Source: Streptomyces sp. BK239 (GTDB lineage Bacteria > Actinomycetota > Actinomycetes > Streptomycetales > Streptomycetaceae). From it: a DNA stretch of 64,000 nucleotides. How positions within the stretch are numbered: the first letter of the stretch is position 1; every line of letters starts with the position of its first letter. A model generated the notes under the pieces. The model saw nothing but the letters and a program-made list of their open reading frames with translations. It had not been told where the DNA came from and searched no databases. Below, piece after piece: positions 37,900 through 45,169 of the stretch. The position numbers and the translations under genes were made by a program. The DNA lies in assembly GCF_004217285.1 (NCBI RefSeq), contig NZ_SHKS01000011.1, positions 62,001-126,000 on the forward strand. The letters are read 5' to 3'.

Positions 37900-38559
37900 A
37901 TGAGCAAGACGACAGTGAAAGCCGTGGACACCGAACCCGAGCCGGAGCGCGCCGAGGCGACCGCGCCGGGCACGGCCGGCGGCAGCCGCGCGTTCGCCCT
38001 GCTGCTGATGATCACCGGCGCGGCCGGTCTGCTCGCCGCGTGGGTCATCACGATCGACAAGTTCAAGCTGCTCGAGGCGAAGGTCGCCGGCAAGTCGTTC
38101 ACGCCGGGCTGCAGCCTGAACCCCGTGGTCTCCTGCGGCAGCGTCATGGAGAGCAAGCAAGCGGCCGTCTTCGGCTTCCCCAACCCGATGCTCGGCCTCG
38201 TCGCCTACGGCATCGTCGTCTGCGTCGGCGTCAGCCTGCTCGCCCGGGCCCGCTTCCCCCGCTGGTACTGGCTGACCTTCAACGCGGGCACCCTGTTCGG
38301 CGTCTCCTTCTGCGCCTGGCTGATGTTCCAGTCGCTGTACCGGATCAACGCCCTGTGCCTGTGGTGCTCGCTGGCCTGGGTCGCGACGATCATCATGTTC
38401 TGGTACGTGACCTCGTTCAACATCCGCAACGACTTCCTCCCGGCCCCGCGCTGGCTGAAGAGCTTCTTCGGCGAGTTCACCTGGGTCCTGCCGGCACTGC
38501 ACATCGGCATCATCGGCATGCTGGTCCTCACCCGCTGGTGGGACTTCTGGACCAGCTGA
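37900..38559 (+). CDS. Vitamin K epoxide reductase (VKOR) family membrane protein
   Basis: This is a 219-residue membrane protein of the bacterial VKOR family, which reoxidises a DsbA-like partner by passing electrons to a quinone. Five hydrophobic segments are visible. The active-site CxxC is CLWC (Cys153 and Cys156) and the extracellular loop cysteine pair is Cys71 and Cys79. The conserved Ser of that loop is in SCGSVM. No thioredoxin-fold partner is fused or adjacent. ATG 37900 is used; GTG 37897, one codon earlier, cannot be excluded. Confidence 0.92.
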   Translation: MSKTTVKAVDTEPEPERAEATAPGTAGGSRAFALLLMITGAAGLLAAWVITIDKFKLLEAKVAGKSFTPGCSLNPVVSCGSVMESKQAAVFGFPNPMLGLVAYGIVVCVGVSLLARARFPRWYWLTFNAGTLFGVSFCAWLMFQSLYRINALCLWCSLAWVATIIMFWYVTSFNIRNDFLPAPRWLKSFFGEFTWVLPALHIGIIGMLVLTRWWDFWTS

Positions 38560-38573
38560 CCGTCCCGGAGGGA

Positions 38574-38596
38574 TTGTCAGTGCGGTGTTTTAGGGT
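38574..38596 (+). promoter_or_regulatory. RecA-NDp (PafBC-type) DNA-damage promoter before rarA
   Basis: TTGTCAGTG (38574-38582), eight bases, then TAGGGT (38591-38596) is an exact match to TTGTCRGTG-N8-TANNNT. The -10 ends six bases before the GTG at 38603, so the mRNA would be leaderless. The same nine-base box precedes ruvC. Confidence 0.72.
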
Positions 38597-38602
38597 TTCA
38601 GC

Positions 38603-39958
38603 GTGGAGCCCGACCTGTTCACCGCCGCAGCAGAAGACCGCCAGGAGAAGGAGCCCGCCGGCAGCCCCCTGGCGGTGCGGATGCGTCCGCGCACCCTCGA
38701 CGAGGTCGTGGGCCAGCAGCACCTGCTCAAACCCGGCTCACCCCTGCGCCGCCTCGTCGGCGAGGGCGCGGGCGGCCCCGCCGGCCCCTCCTCGGTGATC
38801 CTCTGGGGCCCGCCCGGCACCGGCAAGACCACTCTGGCGTACGTCGTCTCCAAGGCCACCGACAAGCGCTTCGTCGAGCTCTCCGCGATCACCGCCGGCG
38901 TCAAGGAGGTCCGCGCGGTCATCGACGGCGCCCGCCGCGCCACCGGGGCCTACGGCAAGGAGACCGTCCTCTTCCTCGACGAGATCCACCGCTTCAGCAA
39001 AGCCCAGCAGGACTCCCTGCTGCCCGCGGTCGAGAACCGCTGGGTGACGCTCATCGCGGCGACCACCGAGAACCCGTACTTCTCGGTCATCTCCCCCCTG
39101 CTCTCCCGCTCGCTGCTGCTCACCCTGGAACCCCTCACCGACGACGACGTGCGCGGTCTGCTGCGGCGCGCCCTCACCGACGAACGCGGCCTCGGGAGCG
39201 CCGTCACCCTCCCCGAGGACACCGAGGAGCACCTGCTGCGGATCGCCGGCGGCGACGCCCGGCGCGCCCTCACCGCCCTGGAGGCGGCGGCCGGGGCCGC
39301 CCTCGACAAGGGCGAGACGGGGATCGCCCTCGCCACGCTGGAGGAGACGGTCGACCGGGCCGCGGTGAAGTACGACCGCGCCGGCGACCAGCACTACGAC
39401 GTCGCCAGCGCCCTCATCAAGGCCATCCGCGGCTCCGACGTCGACGCCGCCCTGCACTACCTCGCCCGCATGATCGAGGCCGGCGAGGACCCCCGGTTCA
39501 TCGCCCGCCGCCTGATGATCTCCGCCAGCGAGGACATCGGCCTCGCCGACCCGAACGCCCTGCCCATCGCCGTGGCCGCCGCCCAGGCCGTCGCCCTGAT
39601 CGGCTTCCCCGAGGCCGCGCTCACCCTCAGCCACGCCACCATCGCGCTCGCCCTGGCCCCCAAGTCGAACTCCGCGACCACCGCGATCGGCGCCGCCCTG
39701 GACGACGTGCGCAAGGGCCTGGCCGGTCCGGTACCGCCGCATCTGCGGGACGGGCACTACAAGGGCGCCGCCAAACTGGGGCACGCCCAGGGCTACGTCT
39801 ACCCGCACGACCTGCCCGAGGGGATCGCCGCGCAGCAGTACGCGCCGGACGAGATCAAGGACCGCGAGTACTACGCCCCGACCCGGCACGGCTCGGAGGC
39901 CCGGTACGCGGACGCCGTTGAGTGGACCAGGAAGCACCTCGGTCGGAAGCGGTCCTGA
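38603..39958 (+). CDS. rarA: Replication-associated recombination protein A (RarA/MgsA AAA ATPase)
   Basis: RarA (451 residues) acts at stalled replication forks and is related to clamp loaders. Walker A is GPPGTGKTTL (near residue 70), Walker B is LFLDEIHRFSK (near 123), sensor 1 is in IAATTENPYFSV, and the C-terminal tetramerisation domain contains SASEDIGLADP. The GTG start has no ribosome site but sits right behind a damage-type -10, in keeping with leaderless translation. rpsD follows with its own leader. Confidence 0.95.
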   Translation: MEPDLFTAAAEDRQEKEPAGSPLAVRMRPRTLDEVVGQQHLLKPGSPLRRLVGEGAGGPAGPSSVILWGPPGTGKTTLAYVVSKATDKRFVELSAITAGVKEVRAVIDGARRATGAYGKETVLFLDEIHRFSKAQQDSLLPAVENRWVTLIAATTENPYFSVISPLLSRSLLLTLEPLTDDDVRGLLRRALTDERGLGSAVTLPEDTEEHLLRIAGGDARRALTALEAAAGAALDKGETGIALATLEETVDRAAVKYDRAGDQHYDVASALIKAIRGSDVDAALHYLARMIEAGEDPRFIARRLMISASEDIGLADPNALPIAVAAAQAVALIGFPEAALTLSHATIALALAPKSNSATTAIGAALDDVRKGLAGPVPPHLRDGHYKGAAKLGHAQGYVYPHDLPEGIAAQQYAPDEIKDREYYAPTRHGSEARYADAVEWTRKHLGRKRS

Positions 39959-39966
39959 GCACCCTG

Positions 39967-39972
39967 TAAACT
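39967..39972 (+). promoter_or_regulatory. Probable -10 element (TGTAAACT) of rpsD
   Basis: TAAACT (39967-39972), preceded by TG, reads as an extended -10. Transcription would start near 39979 and give a leader of about 257 bases before rpsD. The -35 region is not recognisable. Confidence 0.45.
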
Positions 39973-39978
39973 CTCCCG

Positions 39979-40235
39979 AAGTGCTGTGTCCCGTGCTGTC
40001 AGAACGGGACGGTCAGCCGGAACCCCAACGGGTTCCAGGAGCGTCGCGCACCGTTCGAATGGTGTCGCGGGCAGCCCACCACCTTCACGGTAGGTGGGCC
40101 ACTCGCGTGCTGCACGTATGTGCCCAGACCAGGGAGCGGCTGCCCGTCGAGTCCACCAGGGCGCGAAGGGTTTCCCCGGCTGCGGATGCGACCTCCCTCA
40201 ACCCTGACGAGCCGAACACTGAGAAATGAGAGATC
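39979..40235 (+). promoter_or_regulatory. Structured 5' leader of rpsD
   Basis: Three hairpins stand in a row. GTCCCGT (39988-39994) pairs with ACGGGAC (40004-40010). GGAACCC (40019-40025) pairs with GGGTTCC (40030-40036) around CAAC. GCCCACCACC (40074-40083) pairs with GGT-A-GGTGGGC (40089-40099), with one bulged A and a TTCAC loop. S4 is a known autoregulatory ribosomal protein in other bacteria, so control by S4 binding is plausible but not shown. No open reading frame of note lies here. Confidence 0.5.
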
Positions 40236-40850
40236 GTGGCGAACCAGTCCCGCCCCAAGGTCAAGAAGTCGCGTGCGCTCGGCATCGCGCTGACCCCGAA
40301 GGCCGTCAAGTACTTCGAGGCCCGTCCCTACCCGCCGGGTGAGCACGGCCGCGGCCGCAAGCAGAACTCGGACTACAAGGTCCGTCTGCTCGAGAAGCAG
40401 CGTCTGCGCGCGCAGTACGACGTGTCCGAGCGCCAGCTCGTCCGCGCCTACGAGCGTGCCTCCAAGGTCCAGGGCAAGACCGGTGAGGCCCTGATCATCG
40501 AGCTGGAGCGTCGTCTCGACGCCCTGGTCCTGCGTTCGGGCATCGCCCGCACGATCTACCAGGCCCGCCAGATGGTCGTGCACGGCCACATCGAGGTCAA
40601 CGGCCAGAAGGTCGACAAGCCCTCGTTCCGCGTCCGTCCCGACGACGTCGTGATGGTCCGCGAGCGCAGCCGCGAGAAGACCCTCTTCTCCATCGCCCGT
40701 GAGGGCGGCTTCGCCCCCGAGGGCGAGACCCCGCGCTACCTCCAGGTGAACCTCAAGGCCCTGGCGTTCCGCCTGGACCGCGAGCCGAACCGCAAGGAGA
40801 TCCCGGTCATCTGCGACGAGCAGCTCGTCGTCGAGTACTACGCCCGCTGA
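40236..40850 (+). CDS. rpsD: 30S ribosomal protein S4
   Basis: S4 (204 residues) is a primary 16S rRNA-binding protein that starts assembly of the small subunit body. It begins ANQSRPKVKKSRALGIAL, lacks the four zinc cysteines seen in some S4 proteins, and has the S4 RNA-binding domain (RRLDALVLRSGIARTIYQAR ... VNGQKVDKPS, about residues 90-155). It lies alone, away from the alpha operon, as is usual in Streptomyces. The upstream leader is unusually long and structured. Confidence 0.97.
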   Translation: MANQSRPKVKKSRALGIALTPKAVKYFEARPYPPGEHGRGRKQNSDYKVRLLEKQRLRAQYDVSERQLVRAYERASKVQGKTGEALIIELERRLDALVLRSGIARTIYQARQMVVHGHIEVNGQKVDKPSFRVRPDDVVMVRERSREKTLFSIAREGGFAPEGETPRYLQVNLKALAFRLDREPNRKEIPVICDEQLVVEYYAR

Positions 40851-40881
40851 TCCCCAGCCGGCCGTAGGACCTCCGCGCCCT

Positions 40882-40926
40882 GGCCCGTCGTCTCCCTGCC
40901 CCTCGGGGCGGGCGAGGCGGCGGGCC
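40882..40926 (+). terminator. Probable terminator after rpsD
   Basis: GGCCCGTCG (40882-40890) pairs with CGGCGGGCC (40918-40926) with one wobble. A second GC-rich hairpin (CCCTGCCCC with GGGGCGGG) nests inside. No T-run follows. Confidence 0.5.
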
Positions 40927-41055
40927 TTCGCGCACTCCCCTCACGGGCATACCGCGTGGGCCCCTTATCCAGTACGGAACGGCGGCGTCGGCGCGATAGG
41001 CTCGGAACCCTGATCGATGTCGTTGATTGTCGCCGAGAGCGGAAGCAGGTGCGCG

Positions 41056-41496
41056 GTGTCCGGTGGAGAGGTGGCCGGGATCCTGGTGGCCGTGTTCTGG
41101 GCGATTCTGGTCTCCTTCCTCGCGCTCGCGCTGGCGAGGCTGGCCCAGACGCTCAGGGCTACCACCAAACTGGTCGCCGACGTGACCGACCAGGCCGTCC
41201 CGCTGCTGGCGGAGGCCTCCTCGGCGGTGCGCTCCGCGCAGACCCAGATCGACCGGGTCGACGCGATCGCCTCCGACGTCCAGGAAGTCACGTCGAACGC
41301 CCACGCCCTGTCCACCACGGTCGCTTCCACCTTCGGCGGCCCCCTGGTGAAGGTCGCCGCCTTCGGCTACGGCGTGCGCCGTGCTCTCGGCGGCCGCAAG
41401 GACGACGTGCCCGCCAAGGAGTCCCGCCGGACCGTGATCGTGGGCCGGACCGTCCCGGCGTCGCGGCGCGGCCGGTGGAACCTCCGTGGAAAGTAG
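41056..41496 (+). CDS. DUF948 membrane protein
   Basis: This is a 146-residue protein with one N-terminal membrane helix (residues 5-30, GILVAVFWAILVSFLALAL). A long heptad-like helix follows (TLRATTKLVADVTDQAVPLL ... QTQIDRVDAIASDVQEV), which is the DUF948 pattern, and then a basic C-terminus. The function is unknown. GTG 41056 is chosen with GCAGG about seven bases upstream; an ATG at 41017 in frame would add a polar extension before the helix. It is probably co-transcribed with the next small gene and alaS. Confidence 0.82.
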   Translation: MSGGEVAGILVAVFWAILVSFLALALARLAQTLRATTKLVADVTDQAVPLLAEASSAVRSAQTQIDRVDAIASDVQEVTSNAHALSTTVASTFGGPLVKVAAFGYGVRRALGGRKDDVPAKESRRTVIVGRTVPASRRGRWNLRGK

Positions 41497-41512
41497 GGAC
41501 TGAGACCCCTCG

Positions 41513-41875
41513 ATGTTCCGTCGTACGTTCTGGTTCACCTCCGGCGTCGCCGCCGGCGTGTGGGCCACCACCAAGGTCAACCGCAAGCTGAGGCAGCTGA
41601 CCCCCGAGAGTCTCGCCGCGACCGCCGCGAACAAGGCACTCGAGACGGGAGCGCGCCTCAAGGACCGCGCGGTGGGCTTCGCGCTCGACGTCCGCGACAA
41701 CATGGCCCAGCGGGAGGCCGAGCTGGAGGAGGCCCTCGGCATCCACGAGGACCCCGAACTCCCCGCGCCCCGGCGGTTCGCCGCCATCGAGCACGACCGC
41801 AGCCACCCGAAGCACGTCGAGGCCCCGACGTCTTCGCCAACGAAGCACTCGTACAACCGGAATGAGGACCACTGA
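41513..41875 (+). CDS. Small conserved protein upstream of alaS (DUF6167-like)
   Basis: This is a 120-residue protein with a short hydrophobic N-terminus (FRRTFWFTSGVAAGVWAT) and a charged helical body. A His/Pro/Ser-rich tail ends the protein. Its stop overlaps the alaS start (TGATG at 41873-41877), so it is coupled to alanyl-tRNA synthetase. This gene and the DUF948 gene sit before alaS in Streptomyces generally. No function is recognised. Confidence 0.8.
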   Translation: MFRRTFWFTSGVAAGVWATTKVNRKLRQLTPESLAATAANKALETGARLKDRAVGFALDVRDNMAQREAELEEALGIHEDPELPAPRRFAAIEHDRSHPKHVEAPTSSPTKHSYNRNEDH

Positions 41876-44547
41876 TGGAGTCGGCCGAGATTCGCCGCCG
41901 CTGGCTGAGCTTCTTCGAGGAGCGCGGGCACACCGTCGTCCCTTCGGCGTCGCTCATCGCGGACGACCCGACTCTGCTCCTCGTCCCGGCCGGCATGGTG
42001 CCCTTCAAGCCCTACTTCCTGGGTGAGGTCAAGCCGCCCTTCACGCGTGCCACCAGCGTGCAGAAGTGCGTGCGCACGCCCGACATCGAAGAGGTCGGCA
42101 AGACCACCCGGCACGGCACGTTCTTCCAGATGTGCGGCAACTTCTCCTTCGGCGACTACTTCAAGCAGGGCGCCATCGAGTACGCCTGGGAGCTGCTCAC
42201 CGCGCCCCAGGACAAGGGCGGTTACGGGCTCGACCCCGAGCGTCTGTGGATCACCGTGTACAAGGACGACGACGAGGCCGAGCGCATCTGGCACGAGGTC
42301 GTCGGCGTGCCCAAGGAGCGCATCCAGCGCCTGGGCATGAAGGACAACTACTGGTCCATGGGCGTCCCCGGCCCCTGCGGCCCCTGCTCCGAGATCAACT
42401 ACGACCGCGGCCCCGAGTTCGGCGTCGAGGGCGGCCCCGCCGTCAACGACGAGCGGTACGTGGAGATCTGGAACCTCGTCTTCATGCAGTACGAGCGGGG
42501 CGAGGGCATCGGCAAGGACAACTTCGAGATCCTCGGCGAGCTGCCGAGCAAGAACATCGACACCGGCCTCGGCCTGGAGCGCCTCGCCATGATTCTGCAG
42601 GGCGTGCAGAACATGTACGAGATCGACACCTCCATGGCCGTCATCAAGAAGGCCACCGAGCTGACCGGCGTGGCCTACGGCGACGCCCACGACTCCGACG
42701 TCTCGCTGCGCGTGGTCACCGACCACATGCGCACCTCTGTGATGCTCATCGGCGACGGCGTCACCCCCGGCAACGAGGGCCGCGGCTATGTGCTGCGCCG
42801 CATCATGCGCCGCGCCATCCGCAACATGCGCCTCCTCGGCGCCACCGGTCCGGTCGTCAAGGACCTCGTCGACACCGTCATCGCGATGATGGGGCAGCAG
42901 TACCCGGAGCTCATCACCGACCGCGAGCGCATCGAGAAGGTGGCCCTCGCCGAGGAGAACGCCTTCCTCAAGACGCTGAAGGCCGGCACCAACATCCTCG
43001 ACACCGCCGTCACCGAGACCAAGCAGTCCGGCGGCACCGTCCTCGCCGGCGACAAGGCGTTCCTGCTCCACGACACCTGGGGCTTCCCGATCGACCTCAC
43101 CCTGGAGATGGCCGCCGAGCAGGGGCTGTCCGTGGACGAGGACGGCTTCCGCCGCCTGATGAAGGAGCAGCGGGAGCGCGCCAAGGCCGACGCCCAGGCC
43201 AAGAAGACCGGCCACGCCGGCGCCGGCGCCTACCGTGAGATCGCCGACAAGGCCGGCGAGACCGACTTCATCGGCTACACCGACACCGAGGGCGAGTCCA
43301 CGATCGTCGGCATCCTCGTGGACGGCGTCTCCTCGCCGGCCGCCACCGAGGGCGACGAGGTCGAGATCGTCCTGGACCGTACCCCGTTCTACGCCGAGGG
43401 CGGCGGCCAGATCGGCGACACCGGCAAGATCAAGGTGGACTCCGGCGCGGTCGTCGAGATCCGCGACTGCCAGAAGCCGGTTCCCGGCGTGTACGTCCAC
43501 AAGGGCGTCGTGCAGTTCGGCGAGGTGACCGTCGGCGCCAGGGCCCTGGCCTCGATCGACGGCCGCCGTCGCACGGCCATCGCCCGCGCCCACTCGGCCA
43601 CGCACCTCACCCATCAGGCCCTGCGCGACGCGCTCGGCCCGACGGCCGCCCAGGCCGGTTCGGAGAACCAGCCCGGCCGCTTCCGCTTCGACTTCGGCTC
43701 GCCGTCCGCCGTCCCGACGGCCGTGATGACCGACGTCGAGCAGAAGATCAACGAGGTGCTCGCCCGCGACCTGGACGTCCAGGCCGAGGTCATGGGCATC
43801 GACGAGGCCAAGAAGCAGGGCGCCATCGCCGAGTTCGGCGAGAAGTACGGCGAGCGGGTCCGCGTCGTCACCATCGGCGACTTCTCCAAGGAGCTGTGCG
43901 GCGGCACGCACGTCCACAACACCGCTCAGCTGGGCCTGGTGAAGCTGCTCGGCGAGTCGTCGATCGGCTCGGGCGTGCGTCGTATCGAGGCTCTCGTCGG
44001 CGTCGACGCCTACAACTTCCTGGCCCGTGAGCACACCGTCGTGGCCCAGCTCCAGGAGCTGATCAAGGGCCGCCCGGAGGAGCTCCCGGAGAAGGTGTCC
44101 GCCATGCTCGGCAAGCTGAAGGACGCCGAGAAGGAGATCGAGAAGTTCCGCGCCGAGAAGGTGCTCCAGGCCGCCGCCGGACTCGCCGGTTCCGCCAAGG
44201 ACGTACGCGGCGTCGCGCTGGTGGCCGGTCAGGTGCCCGACGGCACGACCGCCGACGACCTGCGCAAGCTGGTCCTGGACGTGCGCGGTCGCATCCAGGG
44301 CGGGCGGGCCGCCGTGGTGGCCCTGTTCACCGTCGCGGGCGGCAAGCCGCTCACGGTCATCGCCACCAACGAGGCCGCCCGTGAGCGCGGTCTGAAGGCC
44401 GGCGATCTCGTGCGGGCCGCCGCCAAGACCCTCGGCGGCGGCGGTGGCGGAAAGCCGGACGTAGCCCAGGGCGGCGGCCAGAACCCGTCGGCCGTCGGCG
44501 ACGCCGTCGACGCCGTCGAGCGCCTCGTGGCGGAAACGGCCAAGTGA
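41875..44547 (+). CDS. alaS: Alanine--tRNA ligase
   Basis: AlaRS (890 residues) charges and proofreads tRNA-Ala. The class II core begins at the N-terminus (FFEERGHTVVPSASL, then FFQMCGNFSFGDYFK). The tRNA-recognition region follows, then the editing domain with HSATHLTHQALR and the second zinc site SKELCGGTHVHNT, and finally the C-Ala oligomerisation domain with a Gly-rich tail (TLGGGGGGKPDVAQGGG). Length and motifs are standard. The stop overlaps the ruvX start (GTGA). Confidence 0.97.
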   Translation: MESAEIRRRWLSFFEERGHTVVPSASLIADDPTLLLVPAGMVPFKPYFLGEVKPPFTRATSVQKCVRTPDIEEVGKTTRHGTFFQMCGNFSFGDYFKQGAIEYAWELLTAPQDKGGYGLDPERLWITVYKDDDEAERIWHEVVGVPKERIQRLGMKDNYWSMGVPGPCGPCSEINYDRGPEFGVEGGPAVNDERYVEIWNLVFMQYERGEGIGKDNFEILGELPSKNIDTGLGLERLAMILQGVQNMYEIDTSMAVIKKATELTGVAYGDAHDSDVSLRVVTDHMRTSVMLIGDGVTPGNEGRGYVLRRIMRRAIRNMRLLGATGPVVKDLVDTVIAMMGQQYPELITDRERIEKVALAEENAFLKTLKAGTNILDTAVTETKQSGGTVLAGDKAFLLHDTWGFPIDLTLEMAAEQGLSVDEDGFRRLMKEQRERAKADAQAKKTGHAGAGAYREIADKAGETDFIGYTDTEGESTIVGILVDGVSSPAATEGDEVEIVLDRTPFYAEGGGQIGDTGKIKVDSGAVVEIRDCQKPVPGVYVHKGVVQFGEVTVGARALASIDGRRRTAIARAHSATHLTHQALRDALGPTAAQAGSENQPGRFRFDFGSPSAVPTAVMTDVEQKINEVLARDLDVQAEVMGIDEAKKQGAIAEFGEKYGERVRVVTIGDFSKELCGGTHVHNTAQLGLVKLLGESSIGSGVRRIEALVGVDAYNFLAREHTVVAQLQELIKGRPEELPEKVSAMLGKLKDAEKEIEKFRAEKVLQAAAGLAGSAKDVRGVALVAGQVPDGTTADDLRKLVLDVRGRIQGGRAAVVALFTVAGGKPLTVIATNEAARERGLKAGDLVRAAAKTLGGGGGGKPDVAQGGGQNPSAVGDAVDAVERLVAETAK

Positions 44548-45047
44548 GCGACGACACGATGACGAGCGGGGACGGCCGGGGCATGCGCCGCGGCCGTCGC
44601 CTCGCGATCGACGTCGGGGACGCCCGGATCGGGGTCGCCTCCTGCGACCCCGACGGGATCCTCGCCACCCCGGTCGAGACGGTCCCCGGCCGGGACGTGC
44701 CGGCCGCTCACCGGCGGCTGCGGCAGCTGGTCGAGGAGTACGAGCCGATCGAGGTCGTCGTCGGTCTGCCCCGCTCCCTCAAGGGGGGCGAGGGCCCGGC
44801 CGCGGTCAAGGTCCGTGCGTTCGCACAGGAGTTGGCGAAGGGCATCGCACCGGTGCCGGTCCGGCTCGTCGACGAGCGGATGACGACGGTGACGGCCAGT
44901 CAGGGACTGCGCGCCGCCGGGGTGAAGTCCAAGAAGGGACGCTCCGTCGTCGACCAGGCAGCCGCTGTGATCATCCTCCAACAGGCACTGGAATCCGAAC
45001 GGGTGTCAGGTACAGCACCGGGCGAGGGCGTCGAAGTGGTCATCTGA
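44544..45047 (+). CDS. ruvX: Holliday junction resolvase-like protein RuvX/YqgF
   Basis: This is a 167-residue RNase H-like nuclease. The opening motif is RLAIDVGDARIGVASCD (first catalytic Asp), then VVGLPRSLKGGEGPAA, LVDERMTTVTA and the terminal SVVDQAAAVIILQ with the last Asp. The family has been linked to junction resolution and to 16S rRNA 5' end maturation. GTG 44544 overlaps the alaS stop; an internal ATG at 44583 directly before the conserved strand is an alternative start. Confidence 0.92.
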   Translation: MSDDTMTSGDGRGMRRGRRLAIDVGDARIGVASCDPDGILATPVETVPGRDVPAAHRRLRQLVEEYEPIEVVVGLPRSLKGGEGPAAVKVRAFAQELAKGIAPVPVRLVDERMTTVTASQGLRAAGVKSKKGRSVVDQAAAVIILQQALESERVSGTAPGEGVEVVI

Positions 45048-45061
45048 TCGCGATACGGTAA

Positions 45062-45117
45062 CGTTCCGCGCGATGCGGCGGTGTTCGAACAGCCGCCGCA
45101 CAAAGAGAGGCGGAACG
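45062..45117 (+). promoter_or_regulatory. Nested palindromes in the mltG leader
   Basis: TGCGGCGGTGTTC (45074-45086) faces GAACAGCCGCCGCA (45087-45100), a near-perfect palindrome with one extra G, centred on GTTCGAAC. An outer pair, CGTTCCGC (45062-45069) and GCGGAACG (45110-45117), encloses it. It could be a protein operator or an RNA hairpin. A weak -10-like TACGGT lies at 45054-45059. Confidence 0.45.
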
Positions 45118-45169
45118 GCTGCCCGGTCCACAAGCCGCGCGACCGCCGCCTCGCGGCTCTAGGGGATCG

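Noticed and set aside
45083..45090. GTTCGAAC in the mltG palindrome as a LexA (SOS) box
   Set aside because: The Streptomyces LexA site has GAAC and GTTC in the opposite order with a four-base spacer, so this centre does not fit.
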